Shown: positions 27,051-39,661 of the stretch, piece after piece | Layout: each line of letters begins with the position of its first letter | How positions within the stretch are numbered: the first letter of the stretch is position 1 | DNA from: Panulirus ornatus | Lineage: Eukaryota > Arthropoda > Malacostraca > Decapoda > Palinuridae | NCBI RefSeq assembly: GCF_036320965.1 | Contig: NC_092281.1 | Location: 11,608,719 to 11,672,718, forward strand | Reading direction: 5' to 3' | Length of the DNA stretch: 64,000 nt | Made by a program: the position numbers and the translations under genes | The notes under the pieces: generated by a model | The model's input: the letters and a program-made list of their open reading frames with translations, nothing else | What the model was told of the DNA's origin: nothing | The model's database searches: none

Positions 27051-27947
27051 TCTAGGATTTATTCGGGAAACCTTGCCAGTAGGGTATATTTAACATATTT
27101 TAGATTTTGAAAGTCATTATTTTGCATTATGATATTGCTAAGGGCATTTCACATTGAAGATTCATCGTTGGTGAAATGGTGGCTGTATGTGGATGTGGTA
27201 TGAAAGTGGCAAGTTGTTTGTGTATGCCCTTTGTTTAAGCAGTTTTGTTGCCATGAGCAGGGGTACCTGGTACTCTGTCCCATCATATGCTTTTTACTAG
27301 CATTTTCATAACTAGTTTCACTTGTTCACAGGATGATACTTAAACTTAATGTAAAAGAATCCGTTTCTCAAGTTTGATTGCTAACCAAGTAATTATTGAT
27401 TTGATAAACTCCATTTTAGTTGCTCATTGAAATTCCTTATGGATTTTGCTAATTGTATGTTTACATAAATGTTTAGAAAATAAAGCTGTCATTGTGTTGA
27501 GGTTGAAGCAAGTTGGCCCAAGTTCTGCAATTTTAGTTGTTAGTGACTTAAAGTAACTGGAATCTACTTCACATGTCTTTGGTATTTTTCCATTAAGATC
27601 TAATATTTTGATAGGAAATGTCATGAGACTCCACCTGCATGAGGTTACGTTACTAAGGAAAAGTCACCATCCATTGGCATGGTGGTATCACTCTTAAGTG
27701 GATAAATGGAGTACAATCTCTGTGAAGAACTTATTCTAAAGGAGTTGATTCCCCCAGCTACTAATTATAGTGCGACCTTTTTGTCTGCAGTAACACTGAA
27801 AAAGCGGTTCTAGGATTTTATGATTATTATGATTTTGTTTTCCTCATTGAATAGCTGGTGAATGCTTGTTATTAGTTATTGCATGTTTTTGTTCATAGTT
27901 CATATACCAGTTACTTCATGTATCTTTTATCCTTGCTACCATTGCAG

Positions 27948-28086
27948 TGTCGCAGGCATATGTAACCCTTGCCACCAATGATGGCTATGCCATCGGAGCA
28001 TTGGTTCTGGGTCACTCTTTGCGGTCCAATAACACCACTCGTGACCTCTGCATCATGATCACCCCAACTGTCTCTCCATCAATAAA
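27948..28086 (+). CDS. Gyg: Glycogenin exon A (first recognised)
   Basis: Encodes the nucleotide-binding start of the glycosyltransferase fold, from [20 protein letters not shown] to TPTVSPSIK. Two acceptors are possible: ATTGCAG before 27,948 and TCGCAG before 27,956. The exon then begins TG TCG CAG; if the preceding exon ends in A, the split codon is ATG and the protein starts MSQAYVTL, much like human MTDQAFVTL. The donor is AAA|GTGAGT, phase 2. Confidence 0.93.
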
Positions 28087-31000
28087 GTGAGTTCCTTTGA
28101 TGTGTATGTGCATGTATCTGTCCTGTTGGATGGAAAAATGTAGTGTTTGAAGTGAATATTTGAAAAGGTTGATTTTGAAAATACTTTTGTATGCAAGGGT
28201 TTTCTTGAATATACATGCAGAATGGATGATTTTATAGTTTGGAAGGCTTCATCTTTGGATAGTGAAAAAGGTACTAGTTTTTGAGAAATGGTGATTTGTG
28301 ACAGATAGGAGTGAGAAATGGCATACCAGAAAGTAATGTATTTGGAGAAGGTTATATGAGAAGTTGATAGTTGCTTAGTCTTACAAGTTGATAAACTTCA
28401 CTGCAAATATTAAATAACCACTCTGATAATTTTTACATTGTAAATAAATTACAAATTCTTAATCAGAATACAAAAAACTTTGTTTCTTACTTGGTATGAC
28501 CATTTTTCATAGAAAGTGTTATATCACCAAGCATGATTAAAGGACTTTAGAATGTATTTAACAAGCTTTTCAAAAATAAGCTTGTCAGGAAATGTTAGGG
28601 GAGGAAGTGGAAGGTCATAAACCCCAGGAGCTGTGTTTACCCTCGTGTATTACATCATGCTGACTAAATCTATCATCATGAAATAAACGCTTTATATTCT
28701 ATATTCGTCCTTCTTTCTTTAATCACTAAAGATAATTTTCTTTTAATATATCCTTCAACGATCACTGAATTGAGAATTTGTACTTTCCTTCAAATCCATG
28801 AACAATGACTTGAACTCAGTCCTCATAGTGTTTGTTTTAAAATGCCGAGTGTATTTTTACATGAATGAAATAATTTGTCTTGACTTTTGCCACTTTCCAA
28901 AACTAGGTTTTTGTTCTAGTCTCGCATGCATTTTGTGCACAAGAATGTGCAGTTGATCATTTCTTGGCTGTCGGTGATAATTTTTTGAGATTGTTTTTCT
29001 AGAATATTGGCAGCCTGTTATACTGATTGATAGCCCAAGAACTTAAAATTTTGTGACCAAAACATTGCAAAGGTTTTTTTATGCTTGATATTAAGGTAAA
29101 TGGCTTTTTGTAACTGCATGATACAAATAGCACACAGTTCTCCCCTACTAGAATTTCCTTTTTGTAAGGCATAGATAGATTTGCAAAATTTCCCTCATAC
29201 TCCTTCACAAAATGTCCTTATAAGAAGTTGGAGAAACTTTGTAGTACTTTTTTTGGCATTCTGTTGGTAATGATATATTTGTGCCTTTTTCTGAGACATG
29301 AGCATTGAAATGAAAGTTCAGATGAATTATTATAGTGATAGTTAGGTATCTGTTATCGATAGTTATAAACTTCCCTCTCATTTATGTTGTGGATAAAGTG
29401 TACTTGGGCATACTTTTTTGGGAGCCCAGTTTTGCAGAATAGGCACTCAGCTTTGTAATTTGACAAAGTGGAGCAACACCTTGGGTGTAGACTTTCTATC
29501 GGTTTGAAAAGAGAGTTTAAACAGTTTCAGAAACAGACTTTGTATGAGATACATATATACAAAGAGTCACATTAGAAGAGAAGAGTTGAGGAAAGTTCAG
29601 AAATTTTCCCTGAAAGCATCCCTATTCCCATGACCATGATAGAACTCGTTCATACTTTTAGATCATTGCCTTTGTGATGTAACCAGGAAATAGTTAGGAT
29701 GCATCATCCCTTTGTTGAATAGATATGAAATCAAAAGGTATGTTTCCAAATGTATTGCAATTCCCACAGAGCCCTGTTGCATGGTGTATTCAACAAAGTG
29801 ATTAGTGTAGACGTCCTGGATTCTGGAGATTCTGCCCACCTGTCCCTCCTCAAGCGACCAGAACTGGGGATCACATTCACGAAGCTTCACTGCTGGACAC
29901 TAACAGAGTACTCAAAATGTGTCTTCCTTGATGCAGATATGTTGGTAGGTAACATCATGCAGTTTATGACCATTTGTTTGATTATAGCTAGACTTTGTAG
30001 AATAAAAAGGCTTCGATATTGATGGTGGGCTCTCGTTACCATACTTGTGTACAGTTAACAATCTGTTCCTTGCATGTCGTAGAAGGCGACTTAAAGGGGA
30101 GGGAGCAGGGGGCTGGAAATCCCCCCCTCTCATTTTTTTTTTTGATTTTCCAAAAGAAGGAACAGAGAAGGGGGCCAGGTGAGGATATTCCCTCAAAGGC
30201 CCAGTTCTCTGTTCTTAACGCTACCTCGCTAACGTGGGATTTGGTGAATAGTTTGAAAGAAAAGAAAAAAGAAAAATCCTTCAGAATTATAAAAGATTGT
30301 TTGGTAACCAGCTTGTTTCCTGATGATGAATCCATACAAGCACTTTAGTAAATGGCAATATTTTAGTTTTCTAATTCTGGCTGTGCTAGAAAAAAAAATT
30401 CCATGTAAATGTTGAATGAAGAACACCAACAATGAACTCGGATAAATGGAGTATAGAATTTTTTTCTGAAATCAATTGTGGATTTAGCACATTTTGAGAT
30501 CATTGAAATACATTTTGTAAGAACCCCCAGGAATACACCTCAAAAGTATGCTCTGTATATTCATTAGATATTTCAATAATGCAAAAGTTTAGTAGATAAT
30601 GCCAATAGTTAAATATAAATTGATTTTTCCCCTTAATCCCAGATACCCTTCCTTGTTCTCATATAAAAAGTTTGTTCTGCCAAAACTAGGAACAAAGCAG
30701 TTTACTGAAGTAGTTCTATCAGTAACTAAACTGGATTATCATACAAATTTTATAGCATTATGCATCAGGAAAATGTAATTGCAAAGTAGTACAGAATTGA
30801 AGCTGGGACACAGTTGGTATCACATATGACTGCACAGGAAACCCAAACAAATTCATGGGTGCGTGGGCATGTATAGTAGATTGTTACAATTTAAGCATTT
30901 AAAATTACACATCACTCAACTTTAAAATTTTACACAGTTACATGAAATGGTATTGCATAATGCTAAGCCAAGCAGGAAGAGATTTGGTGTTTATTATGAT

Positions 31001-34000
31001 TCACCATTTGTTGAAGGGGAAATAGTATATTTTGAAGCCTGAAGATAAGACACCTTGGTGCACATGGGGATGAACTATTTTTTAGTATTCTCTTGTTTTT
31101 ACCAGAAATTGGAGTGGCAATTTTTTTAAATGTGCTCTTCCATTTGAAAAGCAAATGCCTAATGCAAGCTACACTTTGAGGGAAAGTTGTTTAACTGTAC
31201 AGGGTTGTCTCATAAGATGGCTGATTCTTTGGGAAACAGGTGGATGTTAGCTTGCATGTGTTGATAGTGATGTACCTTTACTTGCAACTCAAAGAAAATG
31301 TACTAGTGGCTTTTGTTATTATTACTGTACAACACCAGGGACTTGTGCAGCCCTGAGGCTGCATTCAACACAGCAGGGAAATGGACTGTTGTGGAGCAAG
31401 AGGGTCCTCAAGACTGTAGTTATCCATTGATGATTATACAACCTTGCTAAATGTGTTGTCTTATTCCCCATGCAACCACGAGCAGGTAAAGTCTGGCATA
31501 CGTGAAAGTTAGTGTATGGATAGAGCAAGAGATCATGGCTCATCTGTTGCTGGCTCTGCCTTATTGAGGTAGGAAACTTTGAGCAAGCATGAATTTTTTT
31601 TTGACAACAGTCCACATCAAGGCTGGGACTTAATTGAAATATAGAGAGTTACATGAAGAAGAGATAAGGAAAGTATTTATGAATCTCTGAGGAAGTGAAA
31701 AACCCTTTAGAATGTGCTGGTTATCATTACTGGGAAAGACATTAGAGGCTAGGGAGTTCCAAAGCTTTGAGGTGTTGGTATGGAAACTGTTTCTAATGGC
31801 CCACCCTTGAGTTGCCAATGGCCACACTGTAATTATGTGATGCAGTAGCTTCCTAAGTATTGGGTGGTCTAGCAAGTGGTAGGGGCACTTGAGCAGCCAG
31901 CTCTTAGGAGCATAAACCAAAAAAATACCTATAGGAGAGGAAAAGTGAACAAACATTGCAGCATAGGACAAGTGGGTCAAGGTTTGAAGTTAGCTTGGCA
32001 GAGTTAATTCAGACTGCTTTCGACTTTGTCAAGGATACAGAGCAAGAAATATACCCCCGATGTTTGAGCATATGCAATGCAATTCCACTGATACCATTAA
32101 TGTTTTGGTATTTTGCAGGTTGTAGTAACATGGTCAGGGTTTGTTGAGTACACTAAGAAAAGTATTTTCCTGGATGGGTGTGATGAATTTAAAACTGATC
32201 TGTATGACTGTGTTGTCTCAGAAGGGTTCGTAAGCATGTATGTTAGACATTTTCCTCATAATTGTGGAAGCTGCTTTTTATAGTTATTGTTCTAGAAATG
32301 GGAAATAACTATAACTTGACAGGAAATTATGCTAATGATTGATTTATTAGGATATCATGAAAGCAGGGCCATCAGTGTGAGGCCCAACCAATAAGCATTT
32401 CCCAAAAATCTTTTATGGTTCCCTATTGTTTCTAACAAAAAGGAGTTTTTTCTTTTTGCATGTGTATATCCCAATATTGACAGTATTTAAAAAATTACGA
32501 TTGGATGTGCCCATGTTAACTAGAAGACATAATTGTACTTTAGTGAAATATATTTGAATTAATTTAGATATGAGTGAAGTTTTTTCTTTATACTAGTTTG
32601 TAAATCTACGTTGAAAATTATTTCTTTACAGTGTGTGCAGAATCCTGATGAACTATTTTCCCATCCAGAACTTACAGCAGTTACTGATATTGGATGGCCT
32701 GACTGCTTTAATTCTGGTATGTTTGTGTTTGTACCCTCCCGAGATACATATGCCAAGCTCCTCCGAGTTGCAGAAGAGAAAGGTAGCTTTGATGGTGGTG
32801 ACCAAGGTCTTCTCAATACTTACTTCACCGACTGGCACCGCATCTCATTTGTTTTCAATATGGTTGCTTCAGCCACGTACACCTACTTGCCGGCATACAA
32901 ACAGTGAGTTTTTACTAGTTGAATTCATATGAAAACATGTCTCCTAACTCTGTTTATAGTATAATTGGATTTTCTTAAGAGGTTAAAGCAAAATTGGAAG
33001 ACTTACAGATGGGATTTCACTTAATTGAAAACATGAGTAGGGAAAAATGTTTGACACGCATAATTCACCATTTCAGATATGAAAAAAATAATTCCTTGAA
33101 ACATATACAAGGCTCCCTTGCAAAATATTCTGATTAGCTTGTTAATCATGATTGTTCCAATTTGCTTTCCCTGTTTTACTGAAATGAAAAATTCTTTGTA
33201 AATGTTAGGTTCATCATTGTGTTGCTGGTCCTAGTTGGGCTAGAATAACCTTGTACCCTCCAAGGAAAAGTAATGGGGATTGGTTTGTAATAAGATATAA
33301 ATATTGTGATAGGGATGTTTAGGGATGTTCAGTGGATGATCAGTCAGGATATGGCCTTTTAGTGAAAAGGAAATAATATTGTTGAATTAGACAAAAAGAA
33401 TTTGATGGATGTGTATTATTTTGAGTTTTATTGTGCAGTGATTCTTGTCGATACTATTGTACAAATGTAAAGTGAATGCTCTAGCTTTAGAGCAGTGATG
33501 GGTGTGGTTGTCATACCATGGTTGTAACAGCAAGATTGCCACAAGCAGCAATATTATATTGTAGGAAGGAGTATAGGTAAACTTTAGTGCACTTGATGAT
33601 ATGTCTGCTGAAAATGCAGTGGGTAGGGTGAGTATGAGGAGGATGGGACTTTGGATGGACTTAGTCCATGGATTATATAGTTTGCAAAAAAAGGACAGAT
33701 AGCTCTGTGAGTTACTTTAACAAGTAATTAGTTTGTATGGATTGTAAATGAAATGGCATGAAGGTCTTCAAAATTCAAATTCAAAGCAACCAGATTGTTA
33801 TATGCATAGATGAAGTTTGTCTCCAAAATTTGAAGACTGCTTGGTCCCATGCCAGTTCATATTTGGAAATTTTACCTGTAATGCAAGTGGCAAGAATAGT
33901 TAATATTGTATGGCTGTGAATCCGCTGTAAATGAAAAATGTATGTGAAAGGGAATTTTATGGGTTGACTGGAAATTCCTTCCAGCATGTTTACATTGTTA

Positions 34001-37000
34001 GAAACTGTTTGAAGATTCCCATATGGGTGTTAGTAACCCCACAGCAGATTACCTTTACAAATTAATAATGTGCCAGAGGACAAGGTTTACTTTAGTTGTT
34101 ATTGACTGAGAAATTGAGCCAGGAAAAGCATAATGAAAGGACTTTTCCAAAAGTGGCACGAGATTGCTCCCACATAAACCTGTGAGACTGTCATCGCTTG
34201 TCCTGAACTTGAAACTTGCTGGTACATGTAAACTTCAAAATAAGGACACCCACTTGGGTATGAAGCAAGTACTAGTATAGATATTTGATTATAAACTAAA
34301 TCTTCTCATTCATCAGAACAAGAGGTTTTCATCCACAGATTTGGAGTAAATGCCAAGTTAATTCATTTCCTGGGATCTATGAAACCTTGGCAGCATCGTT
34401 ATGATGTTACCTCTGGTAGTGTACAAACTCCAGCTGGATATCATCACCTTGCTCCTTACCTCAACTCTTGGTGGGCCATCTATATTCGTCTTGTTCAACC
34501 AGGTATTCCAGAAATGGTAAGTAAAAGTTTTCTTTTAGTTTTTCTGTTGTCTTTTAGTTTTTCTAAAGGAGCACTTGAGATTTGTTTTAAATGTGAAGCT
34601 TTGCACCATTATCAGAAATTTAGGTACAGCATATTCTGATGTTAAAGCATGAAGATACTGTTAATAATTTTTATCCTAAAAACGAGTAATATGTGATTGT
34701 AAACAATAGTTTTTTCTACTAGCTATATCTATTGGGTGTTGATCATTAAAGCAAGTCTCAAGTGTTGTTGTAGTGACTAGCATGAGAAAATTACACACAT
34801 TAATAGGTTGAGTACTAATGAAGGAAACTCCAACTTTCTTTTAATTTACTGGTCAGGAAACACTTGGCTGTAATCAGACTTGGTCCTGTCCATTGGGATC
34901 AAAATCTTTAATGCACTTGAGTTTTGCTGATTATTAAAGCAGGTCTCGAGTTTGTTGCAGTGTCAGTTGCATGCTTAAATAATATAATAGATTGAGCACT
35001 AATGAAAGGGGAATTTCATGTTTTCAAATTATTAGGTGGAAATATCTCGGCTGTAGTCACATTTTCAGGGCTGTTCATTAGGATCCAAGCCAGTAATACA
35101 CTTAAGCTTTCCGTAGTTAGATTTAATATGTGGCTATAGTCAGTTAGGTATTCGTCAACCAGAATACTTTTCAAAATGGGGTGAAGAAGTGCAATATTAG
35201 TTTTCCAGTGCCACATTCTTTTATCTAATTACCAAATAGCAAGGAGTAGATGCAGATTTTTTTCAATTGTTTTTCATTCATTAGACTTATAATTTGATAG
35301 AAAATAGAGGTGATTCATGCATATCTTTAATGCTCCAGTGCTCCCCATCAGTGCATTTTTTTAACCCAAACATTTGTATTCGTAGTGTGATATGGTTACC
35401 TTAATTCTTCACACCTTTCAAGGTTCCATAAATACCCTTGATGCATTTGTCAGTAGTTCAGTTTTCTTAGTGTTATTCATTGCATATTTTTATGGTCCCT
35501 GCATCATGATGATGTGTTCCTGAAAAACACAATGGAAATGAATCGCCTGATAGTGACATATTTTACCTTCGGATTCTTTGGCCATAAGGGAGGGAAGTTT
35601 CTCGACTATAAAAGATTAATAAATGAAATGACCAACAGTATAAAGTACTGGACAGGTACATTATTGGTGTAAGCATTTGAAGTAGAATAATAAGCTGAAA
35701 ACACTACAGAAATGATACTTACCTGAAGATGTATTGGGCAAGTGAAAGGTTCTGGTGAGCAGCAAAGTCCCTCTAAACATCAAAGTTTTCCTCTAAGCTG
35801 ATGCTGTTCTTGCTCCTTTTCCTAGAACCAAAAAGACCAAGGCACTTTTCAACTATGGTGCTCTATAGGTTTAGGAGGATATGTGCTATCTACAACTTAG
35901 GAAAGTGGTTTGTATGTCCACCGTAGCTCTCTTACATTGGACTGGTTGCTGCAGGGATGCTGCTACTTGCTGGTAACCAATCACCCGTGAATTGCTCCCT
36001 GTTCTTTGCACAATGCGGCCTATCTTTGTCTGTTCCTGGCAGTGCCTCGTTGATGCAGAAAATGGCAATAAAGTATGAAAACAAAATTAGCATGTAATGT
36101 ACTCTTTCAAAATTTACATTATTCCATTTCTCTTTATGGACAACAAACGGTATACTATATATGCCTTGATGACATTATCACTTGCCAGCAAGTTGTTACA
36201 ATGGTGAGCAATCACTTTCCAGAGTAATAGCTTGCTGTTGCTGCATATGGATTTTTTATCCATGTCTACATTATTTTTTTCATGTGCACTGGATAAACAG
36301 AACACTAGGTAATTGGATATCAGGTAGTGGGGACTAGGCATAAGTTGTACTAATTCCTTAGCAGCTTGTTGCATTGTTCTGAAGTGCTTTAAGCTCTGTA
36401 ATTTAGGGCAAACAGTTTCTTCACTACAGATGAAACAATAACTGCCTCCTGTTGTATTACATAGATGCTGAATAAGCCTTTAGCTTTCTAGTTTTGTCAT
36501 AACTTCATCATGACTAAGTTGAATGTCTAATTTATGTACAATACGTTATAAATTTTTTTTGCTTCGTATTTACCAATTCGTGATTCTCATATCTCGCTGA
36601 AAACTTTCATTTCCATACCATTTTCTTTGCCATAGAATCCTTTTTTCTTGTTTAAGCAGTTTTTCTTTTACATCATGCCCTGGATTTTATTGGAGACTAT
36701 TGTCTTCCTTTTGAATGAATTTCACAATGTACATCTTTACTTGAGTTTTACAGATATTAAGATTCAAGAAACAGAAAAGCAGGTAATTTCGTTTGAATTG
36801 CACCCATTTGTACTTTATGAAAGTTTTTATCTTTTAACTTGATAAATTGTATATTTTTTTGTATTGATAGCAATGTTCTTAATTGAATTTATCATTCTAG
36901 ATAGACAAAAAAAAGATATTATAAAGATTGTCATGGTATGAATTAGGTTTCAAACTGTAAATCACAGTGGGACTTGGCTCAGTAAAGCTGAAAATTGGAG

Positions 37001-39272
37001 GGAATGATCTGTGAGGGGGGAGTTTGTGATAGATAAATGCTAGGCTTGATGTGCTTTGGCTGTTATATGAATCTTATGAATGAGCATCTCTCTCTGTACA
37101 ATGAAAACTCTGAGAAAGGGAAAAATGAGTGCTGATTTTTGTAGACTTGAGAAAGTGGGAGTAAACATAAATGGGAGACATGTTGAAGTATGGGATGCTA
37201 GAAATTTGTGCTGGATTAGGACGAACATGGACGTTACTGGGGTCCATTACAAACTAAACTATTAATGGGTATGAAACTACATGCACTTTCTTTACATGGA
37301 AAAGTTTCATTAGTTTAATCTCTTAAAAAAAAAATTATTACGAATATGAATTTAGTTTTTCTTAAGTTTTCAAACGTTTTGATAAAATAAAAAGATATAA
37401 TCACCAGCATTGGTTTTTGTAATGTGATATTCATATTTTTGATGTACAATCACCAGCATTGGTTTTTGTAATGTGATATTCAGTATGATTAGAAATGTGT
37501 GTAGGGCATGATATAACCGTAATAGAGAAGTTAAATTCCGTCATTTTGCCCCATATTCAATTTAAAGTCTTTGACAAAGATCTTCATTGTGTATTGGTAA
37601 GTTTTCATTTGTGCATATTTAGTAAGGATAATACACTCGTGAAACTTTAATTAAGGAATGCATTGGTGTTTGCCGTTTGGTATTGTATATGGAATGGTGT
37701 GATTATATAATATGTATTTACTGTTTGAAAATAGTTTGGTCATGTAACTCTCAAAACTTAACATTTCCATTTGGTCTGCTGTTTCTCAAGCTACCATGGT
37801 AATTTTGTGCTTGATGCATGAATTAATCTTGTGATAATATTTTCTCACACAGGATATTCCAAGACTATTGGCTGTGAAGTCTCCTCTTGAAGATACGAAG
37901 GTAAACCTTGTGATTTGTAGAAATTTTAGTGAGTTACAAAATGTTGCTTTTGCAAATACTAATAACTGCTTCAATTAGAAACTTTAAAGGGATACTTGTA
38001 AATATCATTATTCATAGAGATACCTAAAACCAGATTTCCAGTAAATCTGGGTCTCAACCTTTAGACCTAACAAATAGCTTATAGGAATAAATAATGCCTC
38101 ATGATCTTTAGAACTAATTAGGGCTGAAAGTAATAACTAATGATACCTCATAACAATAAACTCAATTAGGTCAGAGATATGTCAGATAACCTTGAGAGGG
38201 CAAAATATGTCAAATAACTAATGACTAGTATAGCTGACCTAATAGTTTAGCATACTAATCCATTGTATAATTCCTTACATGCGGCTATTCAGAAAATGGA
38301 TATAAGTGCAATTGACTCTAATGAAGGGCGCAGTCATTCATATGGCCACTACTATTTACGTGGTGGTAACGAGGTAAAGGATAAACCCGATGTTCATAAC
38401 AGAGTAGTCAGCAGTTTGGAGCAGCATAATCGGTGTGTATCTAGTGGAATCAGTCTTTCTAATGATAAGGAGTGGAGTGGCATTAAGGAGAGTGAAAACG
38501 TAGAATTGGCTGCTCCAGATGATAGCATTGAAGAGGAGGTAAACATAATTTAGCACTACAGATCTTTATGACTTGGATTGGGGCAAGAAGGCTAAGTTTT
38601 GAATACTAATGAAGACTACGACTGCTCCAGTTTAAGGTGGAGGACCTTACCTGTTGAGTTGCTAGCTTAAGAGATATGCATGGGATTCCTTTATTACCCT
38701 TGGTTTTTCTTAGTTTTTCTGATTCTTGTGTATTTACCTGTGCAAGCTGAAAATTGATTGATTTTAAGTTTATCTGATGTATGAACTGCTCGGCTGTGAT
38801 CAATTAGCCTTGGGAATTCGCAAAAAATGTATGTTAACTTTTTTCAAATTATCAACAGATATTTCTCCAACAGAGGCACTAAGCAAGTATTGTATTCGTT
38901 TCCTAAGTTTACGATCCTAATATGGTTTATGGAGTTTTTGTAACTGAACAAGCAAGGTTGTAGAATTCTGTAGTCAAGGGGCATTTGATTCTGAACTTGA
39001 GAGTAAGAAATTCACAAGTTGATGTTTGACTTAAATTTGAATACTCTAGTTAATCTTAATATACGAACATATGCATATATTCATAAAAGCACTAACTAAA
39101 ACCTGTATTACCCTAATAGGTTGCACAGCAGTTAGCTGGACTGCACTTGGGACAAGAAAGCATTCAGGAAGGACTCGCCAGATGGGAACGAGGAGAACCG
39201 GATTATCTGGGACGTGACTCCTTTGCAAACATCCAGGCCTACATAGACTCTAAGCTGAAAAGTGGGAAGTAA
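27948..39272 (+). CDS. Gyg: Glycogenin, seven exons to the stop codon; extreme N-terminus not placed
   Basis: Glycogenin starts glycogen particles by attaching glucose from UDP-glucose to one of its own tyrosines and extending a short primer for glycogen synthase; it acts in the cytosol. The exons join without frame breaks into about 403 residues (human GYG1 has 350). Numbered from the Met of a split-ATG model, I see the N-terminal strand [11 protein letters not shown] (4-14), [10 protein letters not shown] with the conserved Lys, the metal-binding DAD motif (101-103), [11 protein letters not shown] (126-136), GSFDGGDQG with Asp159 and Asp162, and TYTYLPAY, whose first Tyr (188) matches the self-glucosylated Tyr of rabbit glycogenin. 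HFLGSMKPW and WW follow. The C-terminus ends in [14 protein letters not shown], the glycogen-synthase-binding type of motif. An 82-residue linker before the tail is family-variable. The first coding bases lie upstream. Confidence 0.95.
29770..29944 (+). CDS. Gyg: Glycogenin exon B
   Basis: Acceptor TTCCCACAG, donor TTG|GTAGGT. It encodes KALLHGVF through [30 protein letters not shown] and CVFLDADML. It carries the conserved Lys of the TKLHCW motif and the DAD manganese/UDP-glucose motif, and ends in phase 0. Alignment to human glycogenin across both junctions needs no gap. Confidence 0.96.
30068..30275 (+). mobile_element. SINE-like element in glycogenin intron
   Basis: Matches the element at 62,428-62,656 over about 200 bases. 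Shared blocks include GTCGTAGAAGGCGACT, AAAAGAAGGAACAGAGAAG, GCCAGGTGAGGATATTCCCT and TCTGTTCTTAACGCTACCTC. It has a T-run in the middle and a purine-rich 3' end. The conserved CTCGC-N4-GYGGG hairpin lies at 30,225-30,238. It does not code. Confidence 0.85.
31592..32040 (+). repeat. Dispersed repeat family R1, copy 1
   Basis: Shares long blocks in the same order with 42,036-42,480. Examples are GTCCACATCAAGGC, CCAAAGCTTTGAGGTGT, GTGATGCAGTA, GTGGTCTAGC and GCAGCCAGYTCT. Identity looks like roughly 70-75% by eye, so both are old. No reverse-transcriptase or transposase motif is readable. It lies in the glycogenin intron between exons B and C. Confidence 0.8.
32632..32903 (+). CDS. Gyg: Glycogenin exon C
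   Basis: Acceptor TTCTTTACAG, donor CA|GTGAGT (phase 2). It encodes [59 protein letters not shown] and [12 protein letters not shown]. It contains both catalytic-site Asp residues of SFDGGDQG and the acceptor Tyr of TYTYLPAY. Compared with human, the stretch after the Trp (DWHRISF against SWATTDIRKHLPF) is six residues shorter. Confidence 0.97.
34339..34516 (+). CDS. Gyg: Glycogenin exon D
   Basis: Acceptor CATCCACAG, donor ATG|GTAAGT (phase 0). It encodes [17 protein letters not shown], then a variable loop and [19 protein letters not shown]. The HFLG..KPW and WW residues are conserved in glycogenins and close the catalytic domain. Confidence 0.95.
37399..37482 (+). repeat. 35-bp direct repeat in glycogenin intron
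   Basis: AATCACCAGCATTGGTTTTT followed by GTAATGTGATATTCA occurs at 37,399 and again at 37,448, identical, with 14 bases between. Confidence 0.93.
37853..37900 (+). CDS. Gyg: Glycogenin exon E (small linker exon)
   Basis: A 48-base exon, phase 0 at both ends, with acceptor TTCTCACACAG and donor AAG|GTAAAC. It encodes [16 protein letters not shown]. It is assigned by phase match to exons D and F and by clean splice sites. It carries no domain. Because its length is a multiple of three, it could be skipped without a frame change. Confidence 0.65.
38293..38538 (+). CDS. Gyg: Glycogenin exon F (long variable linker)
   Basis: A 246-base exon, phase 0 at both ends, with acceptor GGCTATTCAG and donor GAG|GTAAAC. 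It encodes 82 residues rich in Ser, Asn, Glu and Asp, from [20 protein letters not shown] to [10 protein letters not shown] recognise no domain. It lies where animal glycogenins carry a linker of variable length between the enzyme domain and the synthase-binding tail. Like exon E, it could be skipped in frame. Confidence 0.7.
39120..39272 (+). CDS. Gyg: Glycogenin exon G (last exon, synthase-binding tail)
   Basis: Acceptor TTACCCTAATAG, stop codon TAA at 39,270. It encodes [40 protein letters not shown] and [10 protein letters not shown]. The stretch [17 protein letters not shown] matches the human tail WEQGQADYMGADSFDNI, the helix that binds glycogen synthase. Confidence 0.96.
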   Translation, partial: VAQQLAGLHLGQESIQEGLARWERGEPDYLGRDSFANIQAYIDSKLKSGK

Positions 39273-39655
39273 CTATACAGAACAGCTCTGTGCACATTTT
39301 TCTCATGGAGTACTGAATGAGTGACTGTATGCAATGAAGAAGTTGAGTATCCAGATTGAGTGAATAGTGGAGAAAGCTTATTGGCCTATATAATCGATGT
39401 TTTATTGCTAACATGGTACAAGCATTTAGTGTCTTGAAAGCCTTGACCCTGTTTGCATTCATAAATCATATATGCCAAGTATGACTCATAAGCATTGGGA
39501 TATGCACATCAGCATCCTAGTTTGGATGTTTAATGCATTATTTATGCAGCATTAAATTTAGACCAGGATATTCAAACTTTTTTAATTACAAAATGCCTTT
39601 TTTGTCAGTATAGCAGGTGAGGCTGTCACCATACAATATTGTAAGCTTCCTTCAA

Positions 39656-39661
39656 AATAAA
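39656..39661 (+). promoter_or_regulatory. Glycogenin polyadenylation signal (proximal)
   Basis: AATAAA 384 bases after the stop codon. A second AATAAA lies at 40,060-40,065, so two 3' ends are possible. Confidence 0.6.

Noticed and set aside
36744..36780. Small glycogenin exon with TTTTACAG acceptor and CAG|GTAATT donor
   Set aside because: Its length (about 37 bases) breaks the frame between exons D and E, which join cleanly without it.
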